NCBI RefSeq assembly: GCF_003171675.1
Contig: NZ_QFZQ01000002.1
Location: forward strand, 682,001-746,000
Origin: Reichenbachiella versicolor
GTDB taxonomy: Bacteria; Bacteroidota; Bacteroidia; Cytophagales; Cyclobacteriaceae
Reading direction: 5' to 3'
Length of the DNA stretch: 64,000 nucleotides
Part shown: positions 62,522 to 64,000 of the stretch, piece after piece
How positions within the stretch are numbered: position 1 is the stretch's first letter
How the letters are laid out: each line of letters begins with the position of its first letter
Translations under genes and position numbers: made by a program
The notes under the pieces: model-generated
The model's input: only the letters and a program-made list of their open reading frames with translations
Databases searched by the model: none
What the model was told of the DNA's origin: nothing

Positions 62522-64000
62522 TCACTTCTGAGACCAGCCTTGAGTGGTTCCTTTCAAATAACCAATCGCCCAGCCACTTCCTTTTTGAGCACACCAAAAA
62601 ATATCTTCTCTATAAGGGTCAGGTTTAATATCAGTTATTCGATCTTGTTGTCCGAGGTTACGGTTTATCTTATACCAAGTCTCTCCTCCATCAAGAGATA
62701 AATACACTCCCGGATTTAACTTTGCATTTCCTTTTGCTTTTGGAGGAAGAGCTGCACTTACCATTAGAATATTGGAATTGATCGGGGACACCTCAGTTTG
62801 CCAAATAAACGGAAGGTCAAAAATCTTTTCCCAAGACTTACCATCATTCTTACTTCTCCAAACACCTCCTCCTAAGTCGGTAGCTGTACTATTTCCGCAA
62901 GAAATATAGAGGTACTTATTATTTCGATCGATAGTCACGTTATTGACGTTTTGAATCACATCAGGTGTGTTGATCTTTTTCCATGATGACCCTTTATCAG
63001 TAGACTTATATATACCTCCATTGACATCATTTACTGCTGCGTAAAGTGTATTGGGATTATCTGGATGCATTACTATTCTACGCACACTAAATCCTTCATG
63101 GAATCCTTTATTACTCATTGACCAAGTATACCCCCCGTCAAACGATCTGTAAAACCCAAATCCTCCTTTTGTTAATTTCTTTGCATTAGGACCATGAACC
63201 TCAGATATCGTTTCTTTAGTCGAGCAGAAATACATATTGTTTGGATTGACAGGGTCTATGGTTAAAGAGTTTTGAAAAACGACACCTTGATAGCCTGGAT
63301 TATCTGCCTCAAATATTGTTGCAATGTTCTCCCAAGTTTTACCCCCGTCTGTAGACTTTCTCAGTTTGCCTCTGTGTTCTTGTCGCCATACCAAGAAGTA
63401 GATCGTTTTCGGATCTTTGGGGTGAACGGCAACTGAGGCTATGGAATGAGCTCCTCCATGATGAATCTGCCCTTCGATTTGCTCAACAGCAACAGCCATC
63501 TTATCTGGATAATCTCCAAGTGCTGCTGTCTGCCATAGACCATGCTCACCACTAGCCAATATATATCGAGTCGGGTCTCCAGTTTCTAATAGCAACTGAC
63601 GACCAGGAAGGTTACTTCCTCCTCGACCAACCCATGCACCGCTACCTGACGAAGTCTCATTGTCATCTATTTGCTCCCAACTCTCTCCCCCATTTGTAGA
63701 CATTAGCACTTGTTGATCGAGACAGATATAAACTCTACCATTAGTTCCGATTTCCAAGAACCTATTACCCCACATTTCTTCTTTGTGATCCATTTCTGGT
63801 TGTAAATGTGCAAACTTTGTATTCTGCCCAACAGGGTTATTTCTTGACTTCCAGTACTGATCATCTGCCCCGTTAAGCCAATACCTCCCCCCTCTTGCTA
63901 CGGCTAACCAGGTCTTACCTCCATCTGCTGACTTCCATGCTCCGCTTGGTAAAAATGCTTTGTCATGCTTATTATTTTGAGAAATCCAGATTTCGTTTTT
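62522..64000 (-). CDS. Asp-box (sortilin/BNR-type) beta-propeller protein, 5' end outside window
   Basis: The frame stays open to base 64000, so the start is outside; about 492 residues are visible. Seven Asp-box motifs of the form S-x-D/N-x-G-x-x-W are seen: SADGGKTW, STNGGESW, STDGGKTW, SFDGGYTW, STDKGSSW, SKNDGKSW and SLDGGETW. These mark sialidase, sortilin (VPS10) and GH74 xyloglucanase propellers. It ends WAIGYLKGTTQGWSQK. In this context, next to a secreted beta-helix protein, a glycan-binding or glycan-cleaving role is likely. I cannot tell GH74 from non-catalytic propellers, and the visible part has no T9SS sorting domain. Confidence 0.85.
   Translation of the reverse strand, partial: KNEIWISQNNKHDKAFLPSGAWKSADGGKTWLAVARGGRYWLNGADDQYWKSRNNPVGQNTKFAHLQPEMDHKEEMWGNRFLEIGTNGRVYICLDQQVLMSTNGGESWEQIDDNETSSGSGAWVGRGGSNLPGRQLLLETGDPTRYILASGEHGLWQTAALGDYPDKMAVAVEQIEGQIHHGGAHSIASVAVHPKDPKTIYFLVWRQEHRGKLRKSTDGGKTWENIATIFEADNPGYQGVVFQNSLTIDPVNPNNMYFCSTKETISEVHGPNAKKLTKGGFGFYRSFDGGYTWSMSNKGFHEGFSVRRIVMHPDNPNTLYAAVNDVNGGIYKSTDKGSSWKKINTPDVIQNVNNVTIDRNNKYLYISCGNSTATDLGGGVWRSKNDGKSWEKIFDLPFIWQTEVSPINSNILMVSAALPPKAKGNAKLNPGVYLSLDGGETWYKINRNLGQQDRITDIKPDPYREDIFWCAQKGSGWAIGYLKGTTQGWSQK

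Overview
The window reads as the chromosome of a marine, gliding-type member of the Bacteroidota, most likely a Cytophagales-like lineage (inference; no rRNA gene is present to place it). The support is: an A+T-rich base composition; proteins ending in type IX secretion (T9SS) C-terminal sorting domains; promoters of the Bacteroidota form TTG-N17-23-TAnnTTTG with no Shine-Dalgarno sequences; a histone H1-like mini-protein; and a serine-palmitoyltransferase-type enzyme of the kind that makes sphingolipids or sulfonolipids in this phylum.

Layout. Positions 1-29001 hold three same-strand genes for very large secreted surface proteins: the 3' end of one, then complete proteins of 4621 and 4075 residues. 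They are built from repeated LamG-like, DUF2341, Calx-beta and beta-strand-repeat modules and end in a T9SS sorting domain. The gaps around them are full of 21-bp-period tandem repeats and palindromes. The two complete genes share an upstream region with motifs at the same distances from their start codons. Positions 29507-37000 carry a mix: two envelope proteins, a prohibitin-like protein, citrate synthase, a small membrane protein, Maf, a serine-palmitoyltransferase-like enzyme and a histone H1-like protein. A minus-strand operon (37073-41927) couples thyA, an AddA/RecB-type helicase-nuclease and a quinone oxidoreductase by 4-nt overlaps. Positions 42084-46000 hold an RND/MMPL transporter, a small beta-barrel protein, a frameshifted 3-methyladenine DNA glycosylase pseudogene and a small orphan.

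Positions 46074-60229 are mostly core genes: pdhB, dnaA, thiL, an IscA-type protein, guaA, dnaB, mpl and a DnaQ-like exonuclease. Among them are an HPt phosphotransfer protein, envelope proteins and an OmpA-family protein. A probable structured small RNA (51002-51170) has its own promoter, three stem-loops and a terminator, and does not fit any family I can name. Positions 60230-64000 hold a second 21-bp array, a secreted beta-helix protein and a truncated seven-Asp-box (sortilin/BNR) protein, plausibly a polysaccharide-processing pair.

No tRNA, rRNA, transposase, CRISPR array or recognisable oriC was seen. The most interesting items are the small RNA at 51.0 kb, the position-conserved upstream elements of the giant adhesin genes, the three unrelated-sequence arrays that share a 21-bp period, the interleaved palindromes at 29.1 kb, the probable leaderless guaA transcript and the glycosylase pseudogene.
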